From CAZNEZ01 sp964572475 (lineage in GTDB: Bacteria > Bacillota > Clostridia > Lachnospirales > Lachnospiraceae): a stretch of DNA of 16,106 nt. The position numbers and the translations under genes were made by a program. Below, piece after piece: positions 1-7,302 of the stretch (its first letter is position 1; every line of letters begins with the position of its first letter). The DNA is taken from the NCBI GenBank assembly GCA_964572475.1, contig CAZNEZ010000048.1:1-16106 (forward strand). Direction: 5' to 3'. Under the pieces are notes generated by a model that was given only the letters and a program-made list of their open reading frames with translations, ran no database searches and was not told where the DNA came from.

Positions 1-5
1 GAAGT

Positions 6-40
6 AAAAGAAGCGCTTGTGCCGACAAGCGCTTCTTTTT
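6..40 (+). terminator. Intrinsic terminator, copy 1
   Basis: A perfect 15-bp inverted repeat (6-20 with 25-39, loop GCCG) has its 3' arm ending in a T run. It is a classic Rho-independent terminator. It presumably ends a gene lying left of the window. Because the 5' arm starts with AAAA, it may also work on the minus strand. The core of this element is repeated exactly at 102-130. Confidence 0.85.
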
Positions 41-49
41 GACTTTATA

Positions 50-88
50 GGAAATTACGCAGTAGAGTGAAACATTTAAGAAGAATGC
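50..88 (+). repeat. Dispersed repeat, copy A (core GGAAATTACGCAG)
   Basis: This starts with the 13-base core at 50-62 and runs through AACATTTAAGAAGAA near 71-85. Over 36 bases it matches 12183-12218 at 32 positions. It begins 9 nt after the T run of the first terminator. The 3' end merges into the 80-100 hairpin. Confidence 0.7.
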
Positions 89-101
89 TTCGCATTCTTC
101 C

Positions 102-130
102 AAGCGCTTGTGCCGACAAGCGCTTCTTTT
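102..130 (+). terminator. Intrinsic terminator, copy 2 (exact 29-bp repeat of copy 1)
   Basis: Positions 102-130 are identical to 11-39, giving a 10-bp stem (102-111 with 116-125, loop GCCG) followed by CTTTT. A second small hairpin (80-88 with 92-100) lies immediately upstream. The pair forms a tandem terminator with a dispersed repeat between the two copies. Confidence 0.75.
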
Positions 131-150
131 ATAATAGGAAATATAGGGTA

Positions 151-181
151 TCTCACATTTTACCATGTTTTTTCTCACATT
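151..181. promoter_or_regulatory. Direct repeat TCTCACATT x2, possible operator
   Basis: TCTCACATT occurs at 151-159 and again at 173-181, 22 bp apart, which is about two helical turns. The second copy lies 17 bp upstream of the candidate -35 box at 199. Direct repeats with this spacing upstream of a promoter are typical of activator sites, for example of AraC-type regulators. That role is inference, and no regulator gene is in the window. Confidence 0.35.
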
Positions 182-198
182 AAGGCATACTGATTTAA

Positions 199-227
199 TT
201 GCACATGAATCTGCTTTATGCTAATCT
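199..227 (+). promoter_or_regulatory. Candidate promoter for the flavin reductase / alpha-galactosidase operon
   Basis: TTGCAC (199-204), a 17-bp spacer and TAATCT (222-227), preceded by TGC as in extended -10 promoters. The -10 hexamer is weak, so the TG extension or an activator would be needed. The predicted start near 234 gives a leader of about 30 nt before the start codon at 264. Confidence 0.4.
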
Positions 228-263
228 ATAGATACTTAATATATAACAGATTGGAGAAATATT

Positions 264-773
264 ATGAAAGAATTTAAAGTTATAAAACCAGAAGATATTA
301 CAAATAATCCCTTTACGATGATAGGCAAAGAATGGATGTTAATAGGAGCAGCAGATGGTACTAAGGTAAATGCTATGACAGCATCATGGGGCGGCGTTGG
401 AATTATGTGGGGTAAACCCGTTGTTTATGCTTTTATTAGAGAAACCAGATATACTAAGGAATTTGTAGATAATAATGAAGGCTTTTCAATTACGATTTAT
501 CCTGAAGATATGAGAAAAATGCTTAGCTATATGGGAAGTACATCTGGAAGAGATGAGGATAAGATAGAAGAAATGAAGCTTACAACAGTATTTGACGGTA
601 AAGTACCTTATTTTGAAGAGGCTGATATGGCGTTAATATGCCGTAAAATGTATGCCCAGGATATGAAATCAGAATGTTTTACTGACAAAGCAGCTGATGA
701 ACAATGGTATAAAGATGGTAATTACCATACGATGTATGTAGCAGAGATAGAAAAAGTATTAATAAGTGAATAA
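264..773 (+). CDS. Flavin reductase-like FMN-binding protein
   Basis: A 169-residue cytoplasmic protein of the flavin-reductase-like split-barrel family, which binds FMN. Members reduce flavin or act as NAD(P)H-dependent oxidoreductases, and the physiological substrate here cannot be read from sequence. Visible family marks are NAMTASWGG (36-44), typical of the FMN-phosphate-contacting strand-turn, and RETRYT (59-64) on a later strand. No signal peptide or membrane segment is seen. The length is normal for the small single-domain members. The ATG at 264 has a GGAG ribosome site at about 252-255. The gene is followed after 32 nt by the alpha-galactosidase with no terminator, so the two are probably one operon, although no direct metabolic link is obvious. 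Family assignment is good; specific function is unknown. Confidence 0.8.
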   Translation: MKEFKVIKPEDITNNPFTMIGKEWMLIGAADGTKVNAMTASWGGVGIMWGKPVVYAFIRETRYTKEFVDNNEGFSITIYPEDMRKMLSYMGSTSGRDEDKIEEMKLTTVFDGKVPYFEEADMALICRKMYAQDMKSECFTDKAADEQWYKDGNYHTMYVAEIEKVLISE

Positions 774-805
774 GCATGTAGCTTATGGAAAAGGAATTAT
801 AGACT

Positions 806-2989
806 ATGGGAATTATGTATGATGAGAAACAGAAGATGTTTAACCTACAGACTAAGAATACTAGTTATGTTATGGCACTGGTTAGAGACAAGTATCTTGC
901 ACATGTGTACTGGGGGAAAAAACTTACTAATATCAATATTAGTAATGCGTTACAGCTTAGATGGGCAGGATTTTCAGCTTTAGAAGATAATAAAGAGCCA
1001 GGTTTTTCATTGGATTGTCTGGCACAGGAATATCCTACAGGTTGTGGAACTGATTATAGAATACCAGCGATTGAACTGACATTTGCAGATGGCAGCAGAG
1101 TTTTAGACCTTCAGTATGCTGATTACAAGATTATTAAAGGAAAACCACCAATTAAAGGACTTCCAGCAACTTATGCAGAAAGTGATTCAGAGGCATCTAC
1201 TTTACAGATAAAACTTACAGATAATTTAAAAGCATTTGATATAATACTAAGCTATACAGTATTTGAAGAGATGGATGCCATTACAAGACATGTTGAAATT
1301 ATTAATAATAGTAATGATAATATTGTAATTGACAAAATCATGAGTGCATCTGTAGATATGGATAATAAGGAATATGATTTCCTTCATTTATTTGGTGGAT
1401 GGGGTAAAGAAAGACATATTGACAGAACACCACTAAGAACTGGCAATCAGTCTATAGAGAGCAGACGCGGGGCAAGTAGTCATCAGCAGAATCCTTTTTT
1501 TGCACTGGTACAGACAGGTGCTAATGAAGAATACGGAAATGTTTACGGTATCAATTTTGTATACAGTGGGAATTTTGTGGGTGGTGCAGAAGTGGATCAA
1601 TTACTTACTTCCAGAGTATATATGGGTATCAATGACTATGACTTTTCATGGAAACTTGAACCACATGAAGAGTTTACAACACCTGAGGTAGTCATGGTTT
1701 ATTCTGATAAAGGTATTGGAGGAATGTCTAGAATTTATCATAGATTATATAGGAAGAGACTCGTTAGGGGCAGATTCAGAGATGAAGTCAGACCAATTCT
1801 TGCAAATAATTGGGAAGCCACATATTTTGATTTTAGTGAAGAAAAGATTTTAGGATTGGCAAAAGAGGCTAAGTCACTAGGAATAGAACTTCTTGTATTG
1901 GATGATGGTTGGTTTGGTAAGAGAAATGACGATAGAAGCTCCCTAGGTGATTGGTTCGTAAATAAAGACAAATTACCAGACGGTATAGAAAGCCTTTCAA
2001 AGAAGGTAAATGATATTGGATTAAAATTTGGATTGTGGTTTGAACCAGAGATGATTTCACCAGATAGTGAACTTTATAGAGCCCATCCTGACTGGTGTAT
2101 TCATACACAGGGACGAGTAAGAACAGAATGTAGAAACCAATTAACACTTGATCTTAGTAGAAAAGATGTATGTGATTATATTATAGAGACTATATCGTGT
2201 GTGCTTGATTCGGCTTCAATAGGATATGTCAAATGGGATATGAATAGGCATATGACTAATCTCGGTTCGGCAGGACTTCCTAGTGACAGACAGAAAGAAA
2301 TGCCACATAGATATATGTTGGGATTGTACAGAGTATTAGAAGAGATAGTGTCAACTCACCCAGATATATTATTTGAGAGCTGTTCTGGTGGAGGTGGCCG
2401 ATTTGACCCTGGTATGCTTTACTATATGCCACAGACATGGACTAGTGATGATACTGATGCTGTTGAAAGGTTATATATTCAGTATGGAACAAGTATAGTA
2501 TATCCTATAAGTTCAATGGGCTCACATGTATCAGCTGTTCCTTGCCATCAGACTAACAGGATTACATCTCTTAAAATGCGTGGAGACGTTGCAATGAGCG
2601 GTAATTTTGGTTACGAACTTGACCTTATGAAGTTTACAGATGAAGAAAAAGAAGAAGTTAAGAAGCAAATTGAGCAGTATAAGGATTTAAGGACATTTAT
2701 ACAATCAGGAGAAATGTATAGATTATTAAGTCCATTTGAAAGCAATAATACAGCATGGATGTTTATATCAGAAGATGGTAAAGACATCTTTGCGGCATAC
2801 TTTAGAATTAAAGGTTTGATAAATGAACCTGTTTCCAGAATGAAGTTTACAGCTCTTGATTCAAATGCTACTTACCAGATAATGGAAACAGGCGATAAGT
2901 TTTCTGGAGATGAACTGATGCAGATAGGATTGCCAGTTGCATTTTGGGGAGATTATCAAAGCAAGACATGGAGAATTAGAAAAATCTAA
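806..2989 (+). CDS. Alpha-galactosidase, glycoside hydrolase family 36
   Basis: A 727-residue cytoplasmic retaining alpha-galactosidase that would release galactose from melibiose, raffinose and stachyose. Family layout: N-terminal beta-sandwich (about 1-330), TIM barrel (about 330-640) and C-terminal beta-domain. Seen in sequence: LDDGWFG with D366-D367, the WFEPEM substrate-pocket motif, nucleophile D478 in KWDMNRH, the SCSGGGGRFD segment, and acid/base D548 in WTSDDTDA. From memory, D478 and D548 have the same numbers in the well-studied Geobacillus AgaA, and the length is nearly identical, so the gene looks intact. There is no signal peptide, so substrate must be imported, but no sugar transporter is nearby. 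The start at 806 follows AAGGA at 789-793 with a rather long spacer; ATG 815 is a poorer alternative. No clear terminator follows. GH36 symbols vary (melA, rafA, agaA), so none is given. Confidence 0.95.
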   Translation: MGIMYDEKQKMFNLQTKNTSYVMALVRDKYLAHVYWGKKLTNINISNALQLRWAGFSALEDNKEPGFSLDCLAQEYPTGCGTDYRIPAIELTFADGSRVLDLQYADYKIIKGKPPIKGLPATYAESDSEASTLQIKLTDNLKAFDIILSYTVFEEMDAITRHVEIINNSNDNIVIDKIMSASVDMDNKEYDFLHLFGGWGKERHIDRTPLRTGNQSIESRRGASSHQQNPFFALVQTGANEEYGNVYGINFVYSGNFVGGAEVDQLLTSRVYMGINDYDFSWKLEPHEEFTTPEVVMVYSDKGIGGMSRIYHRLYRKRLVRGRFRDEVRPILANNWEATYFDFSEEKILGLAKEAKSLGIELLVLDDGWFGKRNDDRSSLGDWFVNKDKLPDGIESLSKKVNDIGLKFGLWFEPEMISPDSELYRAHPDWCIHTQGRVRTECRNQLTLDLSRKDVCDYIIETISCVLDSASIGYVKWDMNRHMTNLGSAGLPSDRQKEMPHRYMLGLYRVLEEIVSTHPDILFESCSGGGGRFDPGMLYYMPQTWTSDDTDAVERLYIQYGTSIVYPISSMGSHVSAVPCHQTNRITSLKMRGDVAMSGNFGYELDLMKFTDEEKEEVKKQIEQYKDLRTFIQSGEMYRLLSPFESNNTAWMFISEDGKDIFAAYFRIKGLINEPVSRMKFTALDSNATYQIMETGDKFSGDELMQIGLPVAFWGDYQSKTWRIRKI

Positions 2990-3050
2990 AAGTTTAAAAT
3001 CAACCTTGGAAACTATGAAAATTGTAATTTATTTCTAGTGTTCAAAAAAG

Positions 3051-3079
3051 TTGACAAATAAATTCTATAATAGTATTAT
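3051..3079 (+). promoter_or_regulatory. Strong promoter of the liv operon
   Basis: A consensus TTGACA (3051-3056), exactly 17 bp, then TATTAT (3074-3079). Transcription would start near 3086, giving a leader of about 210 nt before the binding-protein gene. The same hexamers and spacing occur in front of gatC. Confidence 0.8.
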
Positions 3080-3085
3080 ATATGA

Positions 3086-3295
3086 GAAAAGTGCCCTATA
3101 AAAAGTGTATAGCACTTTCTAATATGAAAACGAACAAGGGCGTTCCGATTACATTGTATTTCGAGCGCTCTTTTTTTCTAGCAGAAGGGTGATTGAAGAG
3201 CAAAACTGATAGTATGCCGACAGGAATATCCTGTAGACTGCACAATATATCAAATTTGCCAATAATGGCATGCCGAAGGGCAAGGAGGATTTTTT
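3086..3295 (+). promoter_or_regulatory. Structured 5' leader of the liv operon, possible attenuator or riboregulator
   Basis: The 306-nt gene-free stretch 2990-3295 is mostly this leader. Its parts in order are: a hairpin at about 3083-3122, with arms around AAAGTGC and GCACTTT and an inner TATA/TATA stem; an intrinsic terminator (3136-3177); then a second structured part. In that part, ACAGGA/TCCTGT (3220-3225 with 3229-3234) forms a perfect hairpin, ATGCC (3214-3218) can pair with GGCAT (3267-3271), and TGCC/GGCA (3271-3274 with 3279-3282) can form a GAAG-capped hairpin just before the AAGGAGG site. Several of these pairings compete. No known riboswitch class was recognised. Confidence 0.5.
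3136..3177 (+). terminator. Intrinsic terminator inside the liv leader
   Basis: A 10-bp stem including two G.U pairs (3136-3145 with 3163-3172) and a 17-nt loop, followed by T run 3171-3177. It lies about 50 nt after the predicted liv start and 119 nt before the first gene. It could attenuate the operon or end a short leader RNA. It may also stop read-through from the alpha-galactosidase gene, which has no obvious terminator of its own. Confidence 0.7.
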
Positions 3296-4453
3296 ATGAA
3301 ATTAAAAAAAGTTATGGCTTTAGGACTCGCAGTAGTTACAGCCACATCAATGTTTTCAGGATGTGCTAAGAGTGAAAGTGGAAGTAGTTCAGATTCTATT
3401 CTTTTAGGTGGTATTGGACCTTTAACAGGATCAGCAGCAGTATATGGTCAGGCAGTAAAAAATGGCGCAGAATTAGCTATTTCAGAGATTAATGCTGATG
3501 GTGGTGTTAATGGTATTAAGCTTGAACTTAATTTCCAGGATGATGAGCTTAACAACGAAAAGGCTGTTAATGCTTATAACACATTAAAAGATAAAGGTGC
3601 AAAGATTATTCTTGGCTCAGTAACAAGTGGAAGTTGTGTTGCAGTTTCAGAGATGACACATGCAGACAATATGTTCCAGCTTACACCTTCAGGTTCTTCA
3701 GTTGATTGTACACAGTACGACAATGCATTCCGTGTATGTTTTAATGATCCTAACCAAGGATTAGCTTCAGCACAGTACCTTTACAAGAATAAAGTTGCAG
3801 AAAAAGTTGCAATAATTTATGATAGTTCAGATGTTTACTCATCAGGTATTTACGAGAAGTTTAAGGCAGAATCAGATAGTCTTGGACTTAATATTGTTGA
3901 AACACAGGCATTTACAAAGGATACAAATTCAGATTTCTCAGTTCAGTTAAAGAAGATTCAGGATAGTGGTGCAGACCTTGTTTTCTTACCTATTTACTAT
4001 CAGCAGGCAGCTTTAATTCTTTCACAGGCTGACAAAGCAGGAATTAAGGTTAAATTCTTCGGATGTGATGGATTAGATGGTATTATTGATCAGTTAGGTG
4101 ATGATGTTAAACTTGCAGAAGGAGTTATGTTATTAACACCATTTGCAGCAGATGCAGCAGATGAGAAGACACAGACATTTACAAAAGCATTTAAAGCAAA
4201 GTATAACGAGACACCTAATCAGTTTGCAGCAGATGCATATGACGCAGTTTATACAATCAAGGCAGCTATGGAAAAAGCAGGAATCAAAGATGCTTCAATG
4301 AATGTTTCTGATTTGTGTGATAAGCTTAAAGATGCAATGACTCAGATCGAGGTTAAGGGTGTTACAGGTACAATGGTTTGGACAGCAGATGGTGAACCAA
4401 CAAAAGATCCAAAGGCTATGGTAATCGAAAATGGAGCTTACAAAGCTTTATAA
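3296..4453 (+). CDS. livK: Branched-chain amino-acid ABC transporter, substrate-binding lipoprotein
   Basis: A 385-residue extracytoplasmic binding lipoprotein that captures substrate for the LivH/LivM/LivG/LivF importer encoded downstream. The N-terminus is a lipoprotein signal: KLKK, a hydrophobic core, then a FSGC lipobox with the anchoring cysteine at C23 and a Ser/Gly-rich tether. The mature part has the two-lobed type 1 periplasmic binding fold, beginning ILLGGIGPLTGSAAVYGQ and containing the GAKIILGSVTSG and ADLVFLPIYYQ strands usual in LivJ/LivK proteins. Start ATG 3296 has a strong AAGGAGG site at 3282-3288. The ligand is inferred as Leu/Ile/Val. Family members also bind other amino acids, amides or urea, so specificity is uncertain. 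The symbol livK is by role and does not distinguish it from LivJ. Confidence 0.92.
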   Translation: MKLKKVMALGLAVVTATSMFSGCAKSESGSSSDSILLGGIGPLTGSAAVYGQAVKNGAELAISEINADGGVNGIKLELNFQDDELNNEKAVNAYNTLKDKGAKIILGSVTSGSCVAVSEMTHADNMFQLTPSGSSVDCTQYDNAFRVCFNDPNQGLASAQYLYKNKVAEKVAIIYDSSDVYSSGIYEKFKAESDSLGLNIVETQAFTKDTNSDFSVQLKKIQDSGADLVFLPIYYQQAALILSQADKAGIKVKFFGCDGLDGIIDQLGDDVKLAEGVMLLTPFAADAADEKTQTFTKAFKAKYNETPNQFAADAYDAVYTIKAAMEKAGIKDASMNVSDLCDKLKDAMTQIEVKGVTGTMVWTADGEPTKDPKAMVIENGAYKAL

Positions 4454-4473
4454 TTAGATAAAATGAAACTTAT

Positions 4474-4508
4474 TACCTCAGGCTTAACAAGAAGTTTGGC
4501 CTGAGGTA
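4474..4508 (+). promoter_or_regulatory. Intercistronic stem-loop between livK and livH
   Basis: A perfect 10-bp stem (4474-4483 with 4499-4508) with a 15-nt loop lies 20 nt after the livK stop. The following sequence is TTATTAG, not a run of T, so it is at best a partial terminator. Its place after the binding-protein gene suggests an mRNA 3'-end stabiliser that raises binding-protein levels over the membrane parts. That role is inferred from other binding-protein transport operons. Confidence 0.6.
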
Positions 4509-4526
4509 TTATTAGTTTATTGAATA

Positions 4527-4542
4527 GAAAATTATGCAGTAG
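4527..4542 (+). repeat. Degenerate copy D of the GGAAATTACGCAG repeat
   Basis: GAAAATTATGCAG matches the repeat core at 11 of 13 positions and is followed by TAG, as in copy A. It lies 18 nt after the stem-loop and directly before the AAAGG ribosome site of livH. It could be chance, but the placement repeats that seen before gatC. Confidence 0.35.
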
Positions 4543-4559
4543 CAGAAAGGATGGATAGA

Positions 4560-5441
4560 ATGAGCAGTTTTATATCCTATTTAATCTCAGGAATAAGTCT
4601 GGGAAGCATATATGCATTAATTGCACTTGGATATACAATGGTTTATGGAATAGCTAAAATGCTTAATTTCGCACATGGAGATATCATTATGGTTGGCGGA
4701 TTTGCAGTGTTTACGGCAGCGCAGACAATGTCTCTGCCAATATGGCTTTCTATTTTAATTGGAATTATTGTATGTACAGTTTTAGGTGTAGTTATTGAAA
4801 AGGTTGCTTATAAACCTTTAAGAAAAGCATCTTCATTATCAGTACTTATTACAGCAATTGGAGTAAGTTATTTACTTCAGAATCTGGCTTTACTGATTTT
4901 CGGATCAAATGCGCAAAATTTTACTTCAGTAGTAACTATTAAACCTATTAAGATTACAGAAAGTATTACAATACAGGGTGAAACAATAGTTACAATTATA
5001 GTTACAACAGTAATTATGATAGCACTTACATTATTTATAAAGAAAACTAAACAAGGTATGGCAATGCTTGCCGTATCCGAAGATAAAGGCGCAGCACAGC
5101 TTATGGGAATCAATGTTAATAAAACGATTTCTATAGTATTTGCAATTGGCTCAGCATTAGCAGCAGTAGCAGGAATACTTATGTGTTCAACATTTCCACA
5201 GATTAGTGCTTATACTGGACAGATGCCAGGTATTAAAGCCTTTATTGCAGCAGTATTTGGAGGAATAGGAAGTATTCCAGGAGCTATGATTGGTGGTATA
5301 GCATTAGGAATAATAGAGAATTTAAGTAAAGCTTATATATCATCACAGTTAGCTGATGCTATTGTATTTGTAGTATTAATTGTTATGTTAATCGTAAAGC
5401 CTACAGGTATTATGGGCAAAAAGATTAATGAGAAAGTGTAG
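4560..5441 (+). CDS. livH: Branched-chain amino-acid ABC transporter permease LivH
   Basis: An integral membrane permease of about 293 residues, one half of the heterodimeric translocation channel for the importer. It is almost entirely hydrophobic, with about eight likely membrane spans. It has the family hallmark LNFAHGDIIMVGGF near the N-terminus and a cytoplasmic loop around KTKQGMAMLAVSEDKGAAQLMGI, the region that docks with the ATPase. The C-terminal part FGGIGSIPGAMIGGIALG is also typical. I prefer the ATG at 4560, because AAAGG at 4546-4550 is correctly spaced for it. The ATG at 4551 directly abuts that site and would add only three residues. The stop codon is followed immediately by livM, which implies translational coupling. 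Confidence 0.93.
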   Translation: MSSFISYLISGISLGSIYALIALGYTMVYGIAKMLNFAHGDIIMVGGFAVFTAAQTMSLPIWLSILIGIIVCTVLGVVIEKVAYKPLRKASSLSVLITAIGVSYLLQNLALLIFGSNAQNFTSVVTIKPIKITESITIQGETIVTIIVTTVIMIALTLFIKKTKQGMAMLAVSEDKGAAQLMGINVNKTISIVFAIGSALAAVAGILMCSTFPQISAYTGQMPGIKAFIAAVFGGIGSIPGAMIGGIALGIIENLSKAYISSQLADAIVFVVLIVMLIVKPTGIMGKKINEKV

Positions 5442-5450
5442 GTGCCTGAT

Positions 5451-6530
5451 ATGAATAAAAGATTAAAAGGTATTAAGGCTACAACAAAACAGAGTCTTAA
5501 TACGTATATTATGGTAATTGCTTTCTTTGGTATATTAACATTGCTTATTAACACAGGAGCACTTGCAAATGGAAACCTTTTAGAGGGTCTTTTAATTCCT
5601 ATATGTTATTACATTATTCTTGCAGTTTCACTTAATCTGATTGTTGGTATACTGGGTGAACTAAGTCTTGGACATGCTGGGTTTATGTGCGTTGGAGCAT
5701 ATGCAGGCGGACTTTTCTCATACCTGACACTTAATATTATAACTTCACCTTTGCTAAGAATTTCACTTGCATTTATAGTAGGTGGTGTAGCAGCAGGTTT
5801 GTTTGGATTATTTATTGGTTTTTCAGTATTGAGACTAAAAGGAGATTATCTTGCAATTGTTACACTTGCATTTGGTGAGATTACTTATAAGATACTTCAG
5901 AATTGTTATTTAACTAAGGATATAAATGGATTCCATTTCTCATTTGCAAATCCAATTGATGCATCTAAGATAGATAGTGCATCTAGAGTTCAGATATTAA
6001 ATGGTGCAATGCCAGTTGGTAAGATTCCTAGAAATGCGACAGTTCTAATTGCTGTAGTGCTTGTTCTTATTACACTTTATGTTATGTATAGTATTATAGA
6101 TTCAAGACAGGGAAGAGCATTTAAGGCTATAAGAGATAATAGAATTGCTGCTGAATCAATTGGAATAAATGTTACAAAATATAAGTTACTTGCTTTTTTT
6201 GTATCATCATTCTTTGCTGGTGTAGCAGGAACTTTATTTGCTCATTCTAAGCTTCTTGACGCATCTACATTTAATTATAACACTTCAATTTTAATTCTTG
6301 TATTTGTTGTGCTTGGTGGACTTGGAAGCATTAGAGGTTCAGTTGTGGCAGCAATTATTCTTTATGCATTACCTGAACTTTTAAGAGATCTTCAAGCTTA
6401 TAGAATGCTTATGTATGCGATTATTCTTATAGTTATGATGCTTTTAAACAACAATGATAAATTTATTACATTTAAAGATAGATTAAAGATGAAATTAAAA
6501 TTTAAGAAAACTGAAAAGGAGGAAATCTAA
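5451..6530 (+). CDS. livM: Branched-chain amino-acid ABC transporter permease LivM
   Basis: The second permease of the importer, about 359 residues and hydrophobic, with roughly nine or ten likely membrane spans. The LSLGHAGFMCVGAYAGG segment and the loop SRQGRAFKAIRDNRIAAESIGINV are the LivM versions of the motifs seen in LivH; the latter is the ATPase-docking loop. The C-terminal tail is strongly basic (KDRLKMKLKFKKTEKEE). The start is ambiguous. ATG 5451 has AGGTG at 5440-5444 as a plausible ribosome site, while GTG 5442 begins on the base after the livH stop, with AGAAAG upstream. I chose the ATG. The stop is one base before the livG start. Confidence 0.92.
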   Translation: MNKRLKGIKATTKQSLNTYIMVIAFFGILTLLINTGALANGNLLEGLLIPICYYIILAVSLNLIVGILGELSLGHAGFMCVGAYAGGLFSYLTLNIITSPLLRISLAFIVGGVAAGLFGLFIGFSVLRLKGDYLAIVTLAFGEITYKILQNCYLTKDINGFHFSFANPIDASKIDSASRVQILNGAMPVGKIPRNATVLIAVVLVLITLYVMYSIIDSRQGRAFKAIRDNRIAAESIGINVTKYKLLAFFVSSFFAGVAGTLFAHSKLLDASTFNYNTSILILVFVVLGGLGSIRGSVVAAIILYALPELLRDLQAYRMLMYAIILIVMMLLNNNDKFITFKDRLKMKLKFKKTEKEEI

Positions 6531-6531
6531 T

Positions 6532-7290
6532 ATGGCATTACTTGAAGTTAAGAATCTTAGTATTTCCTTTGGTGGACTTAAGGCGGTTGATAATCTTAAT
6601 ATGACTATTGAAAAAGGTGAGCTTTTTGGACTTATTGGACCTAATGGTGCAGGTAAAACTACAGTATTTAATATGCTTACAGGTGTATATAAGCCTACAA
6701 TGGGATATTTTGAATTAGATGGTGAAAAACTTAGCGGACATTCACCTATTGAAATCAATAAAAAAGGAATAGCCAGAACATTCCAGAATATTCGTCTTTT
6801 TACTAATATGTCTATTATTGATAATGTTAAGCTGGGTTTTAATAATCAAGTTAATTATTCAACAGTTGAGGCAATTCTCAAACTTCCTAGATATAGGAAA
6901 CAGGAAAGGGAGATGAATGAGAGAGCAATGGAGATTCTTAAAGTATTTAATCTTGATAAGAATCCGCAGGTTTTAGCTGGTAATCTTCCATATGGTAAGC
7001 AGCGTAAACTAGAGATAGCCAGAGCTTTAGCTACAAATCCTAAACTTTTACTATTAGATGAACCAGCGGCTGGTATGAATCCTAATGAAACAGCTGAACT
7101 TATGGATACAATCAGCATAATTCGTAAGAAATATAATGTTACTATTCTTCTTATTGAACATGACATGAAACTTGTAGCTGGTATTTGTGAGAAGCTTTTA
7201 GTACTTAATTTTGGTACTGAACTTACACATGGAACACCATCTGAAGTATTAAATAATCAAGAAGTAATTACAGCATATTTAGGAGAATAG
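6532..7290 (+). CDS. livG: Branched-chain amino-acid ABC transporter ATPase LivG
   Basis: A 252-residue ATP-binding subunit that powers the importer at the inner face of the membrane. Motifs in order: Walker A GPNGAGKT (36-43), Q-loop within RTFQNIRLF, an ABC signature region LPYGKQRKLEIARAL (a LivG-type variant of LSGGQ), Walker B LLLLDEP followed by AAGMNP, and the switch histidine in IEHDM. A LivG trait is the long insertion between the Q-loop and the signature (LKLPRYRKQEREMNERAMEI). Length is normal. ATG 6532 is preceded by AAAGGAGG overlapping the end of livM, a strong site for coupled translation. It is followed after 12 nt by livF. Confidence 0.95.
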   Translation: MALLEVKNLSISFGGLKAVDNLNMTIEKGELFGLIGPNGAGKTTVFNMLTGVYKPTMGYFELDGEKLSGHSPIEINKKGIARTFQNIRLFTNMSIIDNVKLGFNNQVNYSTVEAILKLPRYRKQEREMNERAMEILKVFNLDKNPQVLAGNLPYGKQRKLEIARALATNPKLLLLDEPAAGMNPNETAELMDTISIIRKKYNVTILLIEHDMKLVAGICEKLLVLNFGTELTHGTPSEVLNNQEVITAYLGE

Positions 7291-7302
7291 GAGGGAACTA
7301 CC

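Noticed and set aside
1500..2147. Small open frames inside the alpha-galactosidase gene (both strands)
   Set aside because: They lie wholly within a well-supported gene in other frames, encode no recognisable protein and lack good ribosome sites.
3131..3177. T-box antiterminator in the liv leader
   Set aside because: AACAAGGGCGTTCCG faintly recalls the T-box sequence AGGGTGGNACCGCG, but the TGGN tRNA-pairing bases are absent, and only about 50 nt lie between promoter and terminator, too little for a T-box stem I.
3181..3290. Glycine riboswitch
   Set aside because: GCCGAAGGGCAAGG resembles one glycine-aptamer segment, but the matching GGAGAG and CTCTCAGG elements are missing and the segment lies on the ribosome site.
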